From Ciona savignyi (Eukaryota; Chordata; Ascidiacea; Phlebobranchia; Cionidae): a stretch of 64,000 nucleotides of DNA. Under the pieces are notes generated by a model. That model had not been told where the DNA came from. It saw only the letters and a list, made by a program, of their open reading frames with translations, and did no database searches. This document shows positions 34,090 to 46,579 of this stretch, piece after piece (the stretch's first letter is position 1; the number at the start of each line of letters is the position of its first letter). The translations under genes were made by a program, and so were the position numbers. The DNA lies in the NCBI GenBank assembly GCA_000149265.1, contig CH003390.1, forward strand, positions 145,324-209,323, in the 5' to 3' direction.

Positions 34090-34640
34090 AAGGTGTGGTC
34101 CCTTTAGATGGCGTATAACCAATTAAGACCTCTCTTCGCGGCAGGATGTGACGAGTGGTGGTCACTTGGGCATTGGTTTTAAATAAGTGTTTTGCTGAGT
34201 AACAATGGTGGTGATTCCCCAATGTTTGTTTGGTTGAAAGCAGCATGTGCTAGGCTGCGCGCCGGCGTTCTCGTTTAGCTGTAAAGTTTTGTAATCGTAG
34301 AGCAGTGCTTTGTAAAATAAAGGTGTTGATAGTGCATCTGCTAGCTGTTTTGTTGGGAAAACGTTTTCCGATGGGCTAAAAATCTTTAGGTAATATTTTG
34401 GAGGGTTTAAGTTTAAGTTGCAGATCCAAACTTCACTTCGTGTCCCAGGATTTTGGGAGGTCAGTTTGCATTGGAGAAATATGGAGAATAGTTCGTTGAA
34501 CGCATCCTTCGAGTGTTGACCAAATTGGAAAAAAACAAGGGAAAAGAAAGCCACACACCATTGGGGTTTACCAGACGTCCATTGGGGCATATTCGGATCC
34601 CATTTCGTTAACACCCAGATTGGGATGTTGAAGTTTTGTC
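34090..34640 (+). repeat. Four-copy dispersed repeat, copy 2 (longest)
   Basis: The minus strand is open for 150 codons here, but the corresponding frame is broken in the other copies, so coding is unlikely. Confidence 0.75.
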
Positions 34641-34649
34641 TACCATACC

Positions 34650-36230
34650 GTCACATGCAAGCTGTGCGGCGAAAAGACTACTCTCTTAATCACAGAACGC
34701 CTTCTCTTTGTTATAAAAGCTGTTAAAATTAATTGATTTCTTTAATATTTTTGAGTTAACAGTCTTACTTATGGCGTTTCAGGATATTTTTATACTTGGC
34801 GTACCTATGTCTGGCACTAAATCTGGCCTGAAGTTCCCCAACTATCAAAACTCCGAAATGGCAGGCAGCTACTAGGTCCGTATTCCAGAACGCGTTTCTG
34901 ATGTGCCTTGAAAATATGAAATATATCGACAACGTAGCAGCTTATGGTATATGGTAAGAGAAGTATAGGTGCAGTTATTATAGCCGATTGACAGGTCATA
35001 GAAAATTTTGATTAGACAGAGGAAATGATTGACAGGCCAGAGGAAACAGGCACAGCTATGCATGCATTCAAGGGTCACTTCAACAATTTTAACAAAGGTT
35101 AATACAATGCGCAAAAAGCTATTATACACAAGCCGCGAATTCACTACATTTCTTGGAAGTAAAAATATATTATATAACCTATCAAATTAACATTTACGTG
35201 GGTAAGTATATTGCTGCATATCTCCACACGGCTGTTAGTTATATATAAGGCGCTTTACGAGACCTCAAAGGTCCTTGTATGTCGTTTAAACTGTAAAACT
35301 AAACATTTTGATTGTTCTAAAAAAACTACATGTATCGTTTACCGGCGTAAAGTACATGCGAAGGGATAATAAAAAAACATTATACACTCATTATAAAGTA
35401 AAAACATTTACCATGCGAAAATCCAGACATGCATGGGCAACATACAAAAATCCAGGCATGGGCAACATATATCTAACCATACCCTGTAATTAAGTTATTG
35501 TACTATTCATGTAATAATCCGGCCCACCAAGAACTTTATCTTTCCACATCTGGCCCGCTGACTAGAGAACTTGCCCACCCCTGCAATAGTCTTTCCGCAG
35601 CAACAAAAATGCGATACACAATATAATTCTAAGAAATGTACATACGGGATGCAACAAAGCACTAAAAATATTGTCTCTCCGCAAGCTTGCATAGTTGTTT
35701 TATTAAACTTTAATTTTTGTTTCTGCAGCGCCGTGTGCCTAATCTTTTTAATCTTTATACGGTAGACTTCAGCTTTACGCGCTACTCTGTTTTGTCGTGT
35801 ATTACACTAACTCAATGACGTAGTGAGAAAGTAGTGACGTGGCGTCGTCAAACACCTTCGTTAACTACAGAAGTCCAAAATTACTCCGAATCACCATAGA
35901 ACGGCAGGTTCCGTTAACTACAGAACTATACACGTATACACTTGAAAATGTTTGCAATGCGAAGGACTAGCCACGTATTGCGTGCATCCCATATACCCAA
36001 TCATACACTTCAACTGGTGATACATGCGATGTCCTATAAATAATAAAACTGGGGACAGAACATTTCTACATATCCAGCGTTTTATCAAAGAAGTCCGTGT
36101 TAATGTTCTTACCGACATGCAGAAATTACTTTTAAATTTTCCCAGTATAATTGCGAATATTAGTGGATAGTATATCGTTTAGTCTTAATTAAATTTGGAT
36201 CGCTTAATATTGTTCTTTCGCCTAGGTTTG
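34650..36230. other. No supported gene
   Basis: About 35505-35586 resembles, inverted, the left end of the GGTGGGCAAC element at 50973. The rest is unassigned. Confidence 0.4.
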
Positions 36231-36266
36231 GCGGCCGCGTCCGCTATATTAATTGGTGACCAGTCT

Positions 36267-36440
36267 ACTGAACCCCTTACAACTGAACCCCTTACAACTG
36301 AGCCCCTACAACTGAACCCCTTTACAACTGAACCCCTTTTAACCGAACGCTTTTAATTAAAAAGGGGGTTCAGTTGTAAAGAGGTTCAATTGAAATGGGT
36401 TCAGTTGTAAGGGGTTCAGTTGTAAGGGGTTCAGTTGTCA
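36267..36440. repeat. Tandem-and-inverted array of ACAACTGAACCCCTT
   Basis: About five direct units of the 15-mer are followed by an AT spacer (TTTTAATTAAAAA) and about four to five units in inverted orientation (AAGGGGTTCAGTTGT). The whole folds into one long hairpin. Confidence 0.9.
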
Positions 36441-36901
36441 TGGAACCTATTAATTAAATAATATCCTTTTCAATGACGTGTTTTAACGACTGTTCGGTTT
36501 GCCGTCTTTTCACGTTCCTGTGTCGTGATTATATTCGTTTGCCATTTTTAATATCTGGGACAAAAAATGAATAAACTAAACTAAACTACGTTTTCCGTGT
36601 ATCTAAAATTCTAAACTAAAAGCTAAATAACGGAATACTAAATGCAGTTATGCCTTAACTGTTTATTTAAACTAATGTAGAATAATATAAACAATTCTAC
36701 CTTGTTTGCTGTAGACACAAACAGAAATATAAACAAAACTAATGATGATTTCAGACCTTTTCACCCTTTACGACGAAAAGGAATACGAAGAAATAACCGC
36801 ATACGACGCATAGCGGGTTACTGCATTGGAACACTTTGCCCCACGATGGCATAAGTGAGCCAATGTAGAAAATGAAAGGGGAGAACGAAGGATGTAAGTT
36901 C

Positions 36902-37070
36902 GCGTGGCCGATTGGTTTTCGCTACCGATAGACGCACCGAATTTTCTTCAAAATCCTGCAACAATCAGCCTAAAAGGCGACGCAATAATCCACCAAGCTA
37001 ATCGGTCGGACAATACAACACATTTATTTCGAGAAGCCCCGTTTAGCTATTCACAAACCCGCTTAATAAA
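36902..37070 (+). mobile_element. Second tRNA-like family, diverged
   Basis: CGTGGCCGATTGGTTTTCGC head; the 3' side contains CCACCAAGCTAATCGGTCGGAC from a reversed SINE head. Confidence 0.5.
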
Positions 37071-37183
37071 AAATACTGGACCGAAGCTTCATGGTGCATG
37101 CTCTTACAAACCATGACAATGGAATTCCCTGGATTGACACCCAGCAAAACACTCATTTAGACGGGCGCTGTATCCTCCGATTT

Positions 37184-37475
37184 AGTCCACCGGGTTACTT
37201 TGATGGTTTAGACTGAGCGTCGCCTTTCAGCCGAGGGGTTGCAGGTACGAAAATGGTCGCTAGCTAGTGGGTTCTGTCCTTAGGCAAGGCACTTAACGGA
37301 TATTGCCTGAACCCAGTGGACTCTACTAAATTAAAGGAACATGTAAATCATACACAACACAGGCAATAGCTCTGGAAACCCGACGGTGGGCGCGAGGTGA
37401 TCTGACGATTGCCCGTGTGTTAACCTCCTTTGTTTTCCCATTCACGAGTATAAACATGAATATCCTAACCTATTT
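37184..37475 (+). mobile_element. tRNA-derived SINE, full length
   Basis: GTCGCCTTTCAGCCGAGGGG through GAATATCCTAACC; all blocks present. Confidence 0.8.
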
Positions 37476-37479
37476 TAAC

Positions 37480-39030
37480 CGGACCAGCCATTAAGCAAAA
37501 TAAACCGCTTAAATGAAGCGAGTGTACAAATTTAATCAAAATTTGACATCAACGTTATGTTACATGCTTAGGTTTGTGTTTGTATGCTAGCGGATGTGAA
37601 GTATTCGGTTGATATTACTTGCTATAAGTGTTTATCTCTAATCTTACTTCTGTTATAATGTGTTTGGTCAGATCTATTTTAAACCATATATGTATTGATA
37701 TACCGTTAATGAGATATAATTACTCCTCTGACATTCCTACGCTCTCCATTCATTCAAATTGCAATATCCCATTGACAGTAATTTGTTTCGAAAATCTAAC
37801 CCTTTTAAACAAGGTTTATAATCCTTAACTTTAAATACAGTATTAAGACACAAAAATCATCACATCACTTTTAATTTGAAAACCGAAAAAAACGACAAAA
37901 CGACAGTATGTCTATAAACAAATCAATTAATTAGTGTGGATATAGCAAGTCGTGGCCGCCAAAGCTAATTTATAAAAAGGACTGTATAAATCAAAATTAT
38001 TGCACTAATCAAGATTGATTACATTGGTACACAATCCCTTATTATGACGTTTGAGTTGACTAATTGTTATGACGTAGCCGCAAATCCCCGCCAATCAGTT
38101 AATCCCATTCGGAATTTTAAATCTGACTGGCGGGAATTTCGTAGCTGATACTACTGTTGCCATGTCAACAAAGTTATACGACCACAACGTCACCCAGACG
38201 AATCACAACGTCATAGGTTTAATCCAACACCGACTTAACTGGTTTTTACCGGTTTAAACGGGTTTAAGCGAAAATTGAATGGACAGCAACACATTGTAAT
38301 TGCTATAACATGTAACAATGACGTAAGTTGCGACAATAGCAAAAACAAGTCAAATCGTGAATTAAAAGCAAAACTTGGTGCTAAGATTTAGTAAGTTGTT
38401 CCCTACATTAATTTACCAAATAGAAATAAGGTCTGCTCATAGTATTTCCCTTGGATATATAGATGAATAGCCAGCGTGTTTTCCGTCTACCAATCTTTTA
38501 GTTACTTGTTAAATATATATTCAACTAAATAATCAATGTACTGAACGTCAATACGCTATATATTAACCCCATACACAAAACATTAGACTTATACGTTGTA
38601 CATTAGTCACGTATTTAAATATCTGTTCTTATTTTTTTTGAGAAAACGAATATATTAAAAATTATCATTTAAATAGAATTACAGTTGACTTAACAGAGTA
38701 TGGCTAAATTATTTTATAAAATCGACTTTTTAGGATTTATTTGGAAATCTGCGGACGTTGATTTATACACCATATATTACCCAGTAGGCCTATTATACTG
38801 TACCAAACAAATATTTTATTATTTCAATAATTTAGCCTATACTAGTACCGGGTATATGATTTAATCCTATAAATTAAGAACTGACTCTTAAAATGCCTTA
38901 TTCAAATAGAATCTGGTAACCTGCATGATGTATACCACAATGCACATGAATTGATTGGCCTTATGAGTATAGAGTAAAAATCGCTTATGTTCAACCTTGA
39001 TTTGATTATCACCCTGACCGGTTTTATTGG
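37480..39030. other. No supported gene; contains an SL-like 16-mer
   Basis: AT-rich unique sequence. Coding exons not seen on either strand. See the separate entry at 38897. Confidence 0.4.
38897..38912 (-). other. Second 16-nt match to the Ciona spliced leader
   Basis: On the minus strand it reads ATTCTATTTGAATAAG, followed by GCATTTTAAG with no GT donor. Confidence 0.5.
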
Positions 39031-39034
39031 GGGG

Positions 39035-39190
39035 ATAATAAAAGAAGGGAAAGCGGGAACGCGGTTAAAAAATTAATTAATTTCAAGAAAAAAAAAATAA
39101 GAACAGGGTTAAAAATTAATTTTCATAGTTTTGGTGAGCTGTTTGCCTCCTTCCCTCCTTCCCACTTTCCCTCTCACTAGCGTTGCCCAT
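39035..39190. mobile_element. GGAGGGAAA-type MITE, internally deleted
   Basis: AAAAGAAGGGAAAGCGGGAA at left; CCTCCTTCCCTCCTTCCC and CACTAGCGTTGCCC at right. Confidence 0.65.
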
Positions 39191-39249
39191 TTTGTGGCGT
39201 ATAAGAGTAAGCCTAGTATATCTGTTTGCAATTTATTGAAATTTTGTGT

Positions 39250-39510
39250 TGGTGGCCGCATTTATAAATGGTGTAAAACCAATTAAATTGATCTCCGTGC
39301 TCAGATGCATCTGACTAGCGGTATTGTCTTGGTCACTGTATTAAATGAGTGTTTTTAACAGTTATGGTAATTCCACAATGTTTGTACAGTTGGAAGCAGC
39401 ATGTGCTAGGCTGTTTGTCGGTGTTTTTGTTATGCCCGAAGTTCTGTAATAATAGAGCAGAACTTCGTAAAATAAAGGTGTTGATTATGCATCTTCCAAC
39501 AAAAAAATCG
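39250..39510 (+). repeat. Four-copy dispersed repeat, copy 3 (short)
   Basis: GGAAGCAGCATGTGCTAGGC and AAAATAAAGGTGTTGAT retained; the 3' part is absent. Confidence 0.7.
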
Positions 39511-41750
39511 TTTAAAACTGAGCGTAACAGTATACCTAGTTTAATGCATTAATTCAAATAGTTTGTTTAAAACAAGAAGTGATATAAAACACACTGTAAC
39601 ATAGCTGACAATCAAACTGTGTTTACCGGGTAAAAACCAAACTATTGCTTATATTATAACCGATGGCGTTGTCTCTAACTGAAATAAACACAATTTTTAG
39701 CTCTGTCCGTAGTTTATTAAAAGTCTATTATATCATTTACACAGGGTTATTGTAATTAGTCAATATTTAGCACAATATGCGCATTATCCATTTATGGTAT
39801 CTGATTAAAGTCCGGGCCACCTTTCAAGGACATATTATCCCAACATGATAATATGTGAGGTGTAAATAAAGATAGAAATCTACATGACTCAGAGACATAA
39901 CCTGTCGAGCCAGACGTACCACCTTTTCACTGTAAAGTGTTGTTTTCATTGATTTTCAAGACACAATGAATAGTAGAGACGTAATAAAGGGATATAATGC
40001 ATAATATGATACAATAATACATAATACGTTCATTATGAAAACACAATAACTTTTAAACGAAAACCTTCCCTGAAAGTAGCTATTTTATGATTAAATTGAC
40101 CCACATTCCGAAAAGTAAGATAGCAAACCAATAATCACTATCACATTTAATCAATAGACACTTTAAAAAGTTATTGGTTTGCTATCTTACTTTTTGGAAA
40201 TGTGGGTCAATTTCGTCATCAATTACCTACATTCAGGAAAATATTCTAATAAAATTGACCTACATTTCGAAAAGACCAGAAGAAAAAAGTACAAAGGCTT
40301 TTACACAATTCCATGATGCACAATACTTTCGGGTGTGCGAATGTTGCTCAATTTCATTATTATCTACCAGAGGATATTCTCTAGCCACAATTCATCTTTT
40401 CATGCGATTCAGTGTTTCAGAACAAGTATACTTGTAATGTGGGCCATATCAATCATTCGGGTGTTGAAACCCGCACAAACGGATGTATTACACCTTAACA
40501 ACTCGATCAAGCGGTAAAACCATGAAATCGTGATAGTAATACGACCGCAGTGTTATGACTACAAGACCAAAGTGTCAACCATCACCGGTACCTACCACCA
40601 TTGTACCGTCTACTGTGGGTTGTGTCACCGGATGAATATTGGGCGAGAAGTTATTTTCGTTTTCTTATATTGGTGGTTTGACAACCTAAGTTTTCCACTG
40701 TGAGCTTGGGGGAAGTGCTATAAACGAATATTTTTTTGCCCGAGCTGAGTTTTGAACCTATGACGGGCTCGTCCTAAGACTGTTTTTTTATGTAGAAATT
40801 GATATTATGAATTGGTGGCGTTTAACATATATGAAAGACAACATAGAACATCACCACCATGTATAATTAGGCCGCAAATTGTTAAAAAAGAAATTACCCA
40901 TCCTTTATTATCATTGATACACTTGATAGATGTTTTACAGGGGCAGTCGCGATAACAGAAAATTGGTGTTTAATTTAAATGAGTGGTTTTTATATTTTTT
41001 TATTCAAGTTTAATTTAATTTTAAGTGTAGGCGGTATTTATTTTTTGTCTGTTTGTCCTTTTTCTGGTTATATTTTCTTGTCAGATCAACGACTTCTTTG
41101 GGTAACATTGTTAACTTTTAACATTTGTTTTCCAAAGTCGTCATTTACGACATTTGGTTGGGTTTTACACGTTTACATTCTACAGATCGATTGGTAGAGA
41201 TTCGTATTTATTTAATTTTTATGGTGGTTTTATTGTTTATTTCTTTATTCTGGAAAGAATGATGATGGTATAGGCGATAATATTCCTAGTTTTTAACATT
41301 ACTGATGTTTAATTGAAATTGATCCGACCGTTACAACATTTGTTGTCCTGTGTATATCTTAACACACCTCGTTTTCACATATTTCAAAGTTGTAATTTCC
41401 CGAAAAACATAATTATCGGCCCTAAAACAAATTACAGTAGATAATTTATTGCCAAAATACTGGGCTACTTAACGAATTACGTTACAGCGAAAACGCCCAA
41501 AACAAAATTCCTAATCACTTTGCGCCACTAAATTATGAAAGTTTACAATTAATCTGTTTTAACAACAAATAATTGAAACGCAAAACAATATTGCCCAATT
41601 TACACTCAATAGACTCCACATTTATTCTAGAATATGGGCGTCTTCTTTTATTACGTTCTTCTGGGAATTATTTATGTGTTGCAGGCACATGTGGTATGGT
41701 GTGATTTTAATTAAAAATATTTTATCGGATTTTCTATTGTTTTCTTGCAG
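39510..41750. other. No supported gene
   Basis: Contains the 40093-40212 palindrome and a reverse tRNA-like repeat remnant near 40730-40830. The rest is unique and AT-rich. Confidence 0.4.
40093..40212. repeat. Inverted repeat, 42-bp arms
   Basis: The arms 40093-40134 and 40171-40212 are inverted near-copies (GTAAGATAGCAAACCAATAA against TTATTGGTTTGCTATCTTAC) around a 36-bp spacer. Confidence 0.85.
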
Positions 41751-41778
41751 GGATTCCAATTTGGAAGGTAATCTCGGG

Positions 41779-42193
41779 TCAAGTTTGGAATGCAATTATT
41801 ATTTTTTCGTTCAAGAAAAAAATTAAATCTTTCGATACCTCTCTCAAGCTCGGGTTAGCTGAGCGAACGTTAAGCGAGGTTTCTGCATACCAATCAAGAG
41901 TTTTGCTTAATCCCGGATCAGCTAAACCGGAATCCTCAACGAGATGTGGACGCCAAACCTGACATATTTTAAAAATTTTTAAATTAAATTTTTTTTTAAA
42001 TGAAAAAAGTGTATTTAAATCAAAATTATTACAATTAAGCTTCAAAGAAAAGTCTTTGGTAAAGCAGCTTTGTTCGAAGAACACTTTGTAAGCAAGAAAT
42101 TTTGTATATTGTATTTGCATTGTGTATTTATTGGGATAAGTCAATACCAAAATATACCTGTAAATTAGAACCCCACACTACAGGGTTGTACAT
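41779..42193 (-). CDS. Short two-exon protein, 71 aa, family not recognised
   Basis: Exon 1 is 42158-42193 (ATG TAC AAC..., 12 codons, ending CAG at a GTATAT donor). Exon 2 is 41779-41958 after an acceptor ATGTCAG, both in phase 0. The product begins MYNPVVWGSNLQ, then VWRPHLVEDSGLADPGL, SKTLDWYAETSLNVRSANP and SLREVSKDLIFFLNEKI. The even codon use and Trp/Arg/Pro content stand out from the AT-rich surroundings. There is no signal peptide or membrane helix; it looks like a small soluble or cilium-type accessory protein, which is a guess. An AATAAA on the minus strand at 41621-41626 could serve as its poly(A) signal. Confidence 0.5.
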
Positions 42194-42894
42194 GTTTTAA
42201 ACCAGGCGGGTTTAAGGTCCGATCAATACCCTGATCACATTGATTCTGATCAATTCACGTACTAGACCTCGATTTAATGGAGTTAAATAAGTTAATCAAA
42301 ACTTGAAGTTACACCAACTGCCGAACATTGCAATATAACCCGACATTGTGTGTACAATGTGACTTGTATATTACTGTCCCATCCACATGCAAACAAATCA
42401 GTTCCTTTATTTAACTATTATCAACTTATTATCCTTGTTTACAATATTACAGGGTCAAATTAACTAAAAAGTTACACAGCAGGAAATTAAACACGCCAAG
42501 TCAGACAACTAAAGAATTATTGTATTTACAAGCAGTCAATCAGATGTCTTGCAATGTTTATTATTACGTTGCATGAAGTAATATTTAGCAGATAAATCGA
42601 TTGATTCAAACTGATTATGAAAAAGCTATTAATACATTCAGGATATTATTTTTATAACTCCGTAACCCACTTGAACTTACATCGAAATAGTATAAACAAT
42701 GACGTAATATGTTGTCCGGCGTAATCTGAAAGTCGAATAAAAAAGGCGACAATTTCAGATTGAAGTTAATTCATTGTTCGGAAACTTTTTTACCGTTTTC
42801 CCTCAGGTTAAAAGGCGAATTAATTCGATTCAAGTCTATATTTCAAGATTGACTGACACATTGACTAGCATTTAAAATTAACATAGCTACGAAA

Positions 42895-45537
42895 ATGGAA
42901 AAGTTGATTTTCGTTGTTTTTCTGCTTCTCTGTGTGTGTTTGAACGATTTTGTTCAAAGCCAGTTTGTATTGACTGACGATACTTACCCAGAACCCAGAG
43001 ATCGTAGGTTCAGACCTCGCCGACAGCAGATAAAAGCGAGGATAATTCAAGGGGCGGTGTTTGTGAAAGTCGGAGGTATGTTGATGTTATCAGATTTTGT
43101 TGGATTAGGATAGGATATTCATTTTTATTCTCGTGGATGGAAAAACCAAAAGGGACAGATAGTCGACAGATCACCTCGCGCCCGGCGTCGGGTTACCGGA
43201 GCTCTTGCAGTGTTTTGTGTATTGATTAAGATGTTTCTGTTTTTTTGCTTAACCCACCAACCCATTAGGTCTAAAGGACGCCCATAAAGTGTCTTAACTA
43301 AAGACACGTTTGTCTAGTCAGTTAGCGGTTCTTCCTGTAAGTCTTAGGGTAAATTTCGACTCTCACATTGTCTTGACAAATCGGCCGATCAATACCTATA
43401 CTTATGCATTGAGCAAAATAAAAAGGGGAGAGTGATTAACAGCTCTGCGTATTAACTGCTATTATATTATGATATAAACTGCTTCGAATAGCCAGTCAAC
43501 GAATATTGTTTATTTGGGGTTGAATGTACGGTTTAATTGGTAATATTTTTACCAAGTATTTCCCACATAAGTTATTCGATTATACGCGTTAATAAATTAC
43601 CTTAATACAAATATTATGTAAAAATATATAAAGATAAACAATATAATGGGTTGTTGGTGAATCCTAAACGAAATATACTTGTTTTTGTAAAACATTTGAA
43701 ATTATGAAATAAAATGCACCTTTTAAACATCTAAAAAAATGTTCAAATATTTCAAATTAAAAAAATATATTTGGTTTCGCTTTGTTTTCCTGCTAATTAT
43801 AATCCTAATTATGACATCATTATCCTAATTATGACATCATAATTTTTATTATTCCACAGCTGAATTTTTTGAAACGTTACCGGACAACTCGACAGTGTGT
43901 CGTCATAGAGGGAATACTTACGCACATGGGGATCGATTGATCGACAATAGAAGTTGCAGATTATGTCGATGTTTCGCTCCAACGTTTATCATTTGCGCGA
44001 AGATGTAAGTATAACAACGTACAGGGGTGCAGACTTTTTACTTTTTTTATCGTGCCTAACATGATTTCCATGATGGCCATGCACCTAATGCCATTTCTGT
44101 ATAGAATTAGTACATTTTGGCCACAAACCGCCGTATAAGCTGTCAGTACACTAGTCGGTTACCGTGACGAAATAACAAAAAAAATATTTTCTAGGAAGTT
44201 GGAAAAAAGTTGAGTACAAGGATAGAATAGTTATGTTATTCCCGTGAATGGGCAAACTAAGGAGTTTAACAGACGGGTAATCGTCAGATCGCCATTGAGT
44301 CATATTACAGTGGAAAAACAACGTTTGATTTATAAATGTTGGATTTCGGGTTACCGGAATTATTGCAGTCTGTTGTGTATGATTCACTCGTTTCTTTAGT
44401 TTAGTAACCCATTAATCCGCTGCATTAAGGCAATATATGTTATGTGCCTTGCCCAAGGACACAACCTACTAGCTAGCGACCAGTTTCGAATCTGCAACCC
44501 TTCGGTTGAAAGGCGACACACTAACCCCTTAAGCTACATGGTGGGACTTATACGAATAAAATATACTTTTAACGAAGATATGCTAAGAACCCACGACCAA
44601 ACATGTTGTTGCATGTTTCCCTTGTAAATATGAATAAGACATGATATTAATGTTTATCCCTGTGGGTGAAAAAAACGCAAAGAGCCCACATTAAAGGTAG
44701 TGCAATATTTAATTGTTACAACGTAACACCTGTCCGAGGTGTTCGCGAAGTTATTTTACTGTGTGATAGTAAAAATTCTGCCCTGTAAATAATATAAACC
44801 TTTTTTTAATATATGTTTATCGTTTAATCGCCATCGGTTTATGGTGATAAGTTAAAAACAACTCCTTTCTTATATTATCACAAAATAGACCCAACATATT
44901 GTTTTCATGTGTAAACCCACGTTCTCCTATGTTAGGGGGTTCCCAGCCACTTACATCTACCTCTAATTGAACGCCACCTCTATAATATAACGCTACAATC
45001 AATATGCTAATTAGTAATCAAAGGTTTCCCACATCACGAAAATTTATATTTGTTTTTTTTTTCATTTTGTTGATTAAATTTATTTTTCCAAAATTCTAAG
45101 CCACTCTCTAATTGAACGCAACCTTTAATAGAACGCCACTGTATGAAAAGGGTTAAAAAATAGAGCGCCGTGGCGTTCAAATAGATGTTTTACGCTATAT
45201 ATTTATATAACAAGTTATGCTTTGCAGACACATGGCGCCTTTGAATATTCCTGATAGCTGCGTTGCGTCGGACCCAGCTCGGACGAGTAGCCGAATTCCT
45301 CGATTTGGTGTTTGCACTGTTCCTATCGTTGAAAGATCCTCACCGAATCGACCGTGTCGGGATTGGGAGTTCCAGCGATCATTGGCGGGGAAACGATGGT
45401 CGCTCTCCCGCGAAAATCCGGAGGAATTTGCGGTGTCGGTTCAGCCGAAAAAAAGCAACGTAAAAAGAGGGACGAGGAAAAATATGCGAGCTGAACTTAA
45501 TAGGTGGCTACGGATGGTGAAAAACGTGCGGATTTGA
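42895..45537 (+). CDS. Secreted protein with VWC-like cysteine cluster, 211 aa
   Basis: Exons 42895-43075, 43860-44004, 45228-45537, phases 1 and 2, good GT/AG sites. Residues 1-22 are a clear signal peptide (MEKLIFVVFLLLCVCL...). A basic linker follows (RDRRFRPRRQQIKAR). Exon 2 carries VCRHRGNTYAHGDRLIDNRS then CRLCRCFAPTFIIC: the Cys, Gly, Tyr, Gly and CxxCxC pattern of a von Willebrand factor C module, without its usual Trp. Exon 3 adds Cys in DSC, GVC and PCRDWEF, then a long basic tail (KKSNVKRGTRKNMR) with possible dibasic cleavage sites. The start is the ATG at the signal peptide. It is probably an extracellular matrix or growth-factor-binding protein; the exact family is unknown. Confidence 0.75.
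43107..43330 (-). mobile_element. tRNA-derived SINE in intron 1 of the VWC-like gene
   Basis: TAGGATAGGATATTCATT end lies 32 bp past the exon 1 donor; head diverged. Confidence 0.75.
44221..44545 (-). mobile_element. tRNA-derived SINE with internal insertion
   Basis: About 45 extra bases (44300-44350) separate the GATCGCC and GGGTTACCGG blocks. In intron 2 of the VWC-like gene. Confidence 0.75.
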
Positions 45538-45702
45538 TCAAATATTTCAAATAATTTCGCGGGTTACCCTCTTCAACGAACTTTATTTTGATATTCACAA
45601 TAATTTATGTTTTTTGGTATTTTCAAATGTTTACCAAAACAAATTAAAAATTTCGGACAAAATCATGTTAAAATGAACAGAAGAGATAAACAAAATATTT
45701 AC

Positions 45703-45921
45703 CTGCCATAAATATTTCGTTGTTACTTCTTTTCCGCCATTTTTATTTAGAAACTTCGTTCCGCCAATTTCTTTCTCGTCTTTCCGTTGAAATCTTGGTT
45801 CCGCAATATCTCCGACATTTTGTATAGAACATCGCCACTTATTTTTATAATAAAACGATAAAAATGATGATTTGTTTGTTGTTTTTGGTGTTTTCTTAAT
45901 TGGTAAATGGTGGAATTTCAT
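45703..45921 (-). other. Possible first coding exon, weak
   Basis: ATG at 45921, 73 open codons in phase 0, ending CAG at a GTAAATATT donor. The product is very basic (MKFHHLPIKKTPKTTNKSS...). An ATGGCGG motif like a YY1 site lies within. No following exon found, so this may be noncoding promoter-region DNA. Confidence 0.22.
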
Positions 45922-46119
45922 TTTAGGGCTTTTCTTTTTCCACTTAAATCACACAGCCGGCTCCCCTTCAGTACTGGGTAGCGCTTGTACACTTTTATTT
46001 AAAGCTTAAATAATACAAAAATTAATTAATTTTTATTTAAATTGTTCTGTTGTAATTTCGTTTAATTATTGTAAGGTTTAACGGCCTCGTCATTTTGTTC
46101 TCCTTTGTAATGTGTCTAT

Positions 46120-46252
46120 TCGTATCATTATTCCACTGGTTTTAAGCAATTATCTGTGTCTTGCAAAAGTAAACAACCGCCTAGTTAGTGACCTGTTTTG
46201 AACATGCAACCCTTCGGTCTAAAATCTGACACAGTAACCCACCAAGCGTAAC
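46120..46252 (-). mobile_element. tRNA-derived SINE, head half
   Basis: TTATTCCACTGGTTTTAAGC to AACCCACCAAGCG; tail missing. Confidence 0.55.
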
Positions 46253-46579
46253 CTTAAATCACTCCGTGGTTAAAATAGATGTATAAAACAGTTCGTAATG
46301 TCTTGTAGCCAACCGATACACAAGTCTTTACAAAAACGGTCTTAAAAACGGGGGTTCGGGTTTGAATTCCAACTATAGATAAAAACAAAGAACTCACAGT
46401 CTGAAATAGCCTGAAAGCTGACACAGTAACCCACCAAACTAATATGTCGGACCTAACGCTGATATACCACTCATGTGCAGTAGGATTGCTGAAGTTTTCC
46501 AATAAAGAGCAGAATTGTAATTGATGAACTAAGTTGTTCCTTCTAATGGTTTAGTTGACGTATTACAATTACACTGAAC

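Noticed and set aside
34162..34614. 150-codon minus-strand ORF
   Set aside because: Lies in a dispersed repeat; the frame is broken in the other copies.
42865..43050. Minus-strand ORF over the VWC-like gene's first exon
   Set aside because: The plus strand carries an obvious signal peptide and correct splice sites.
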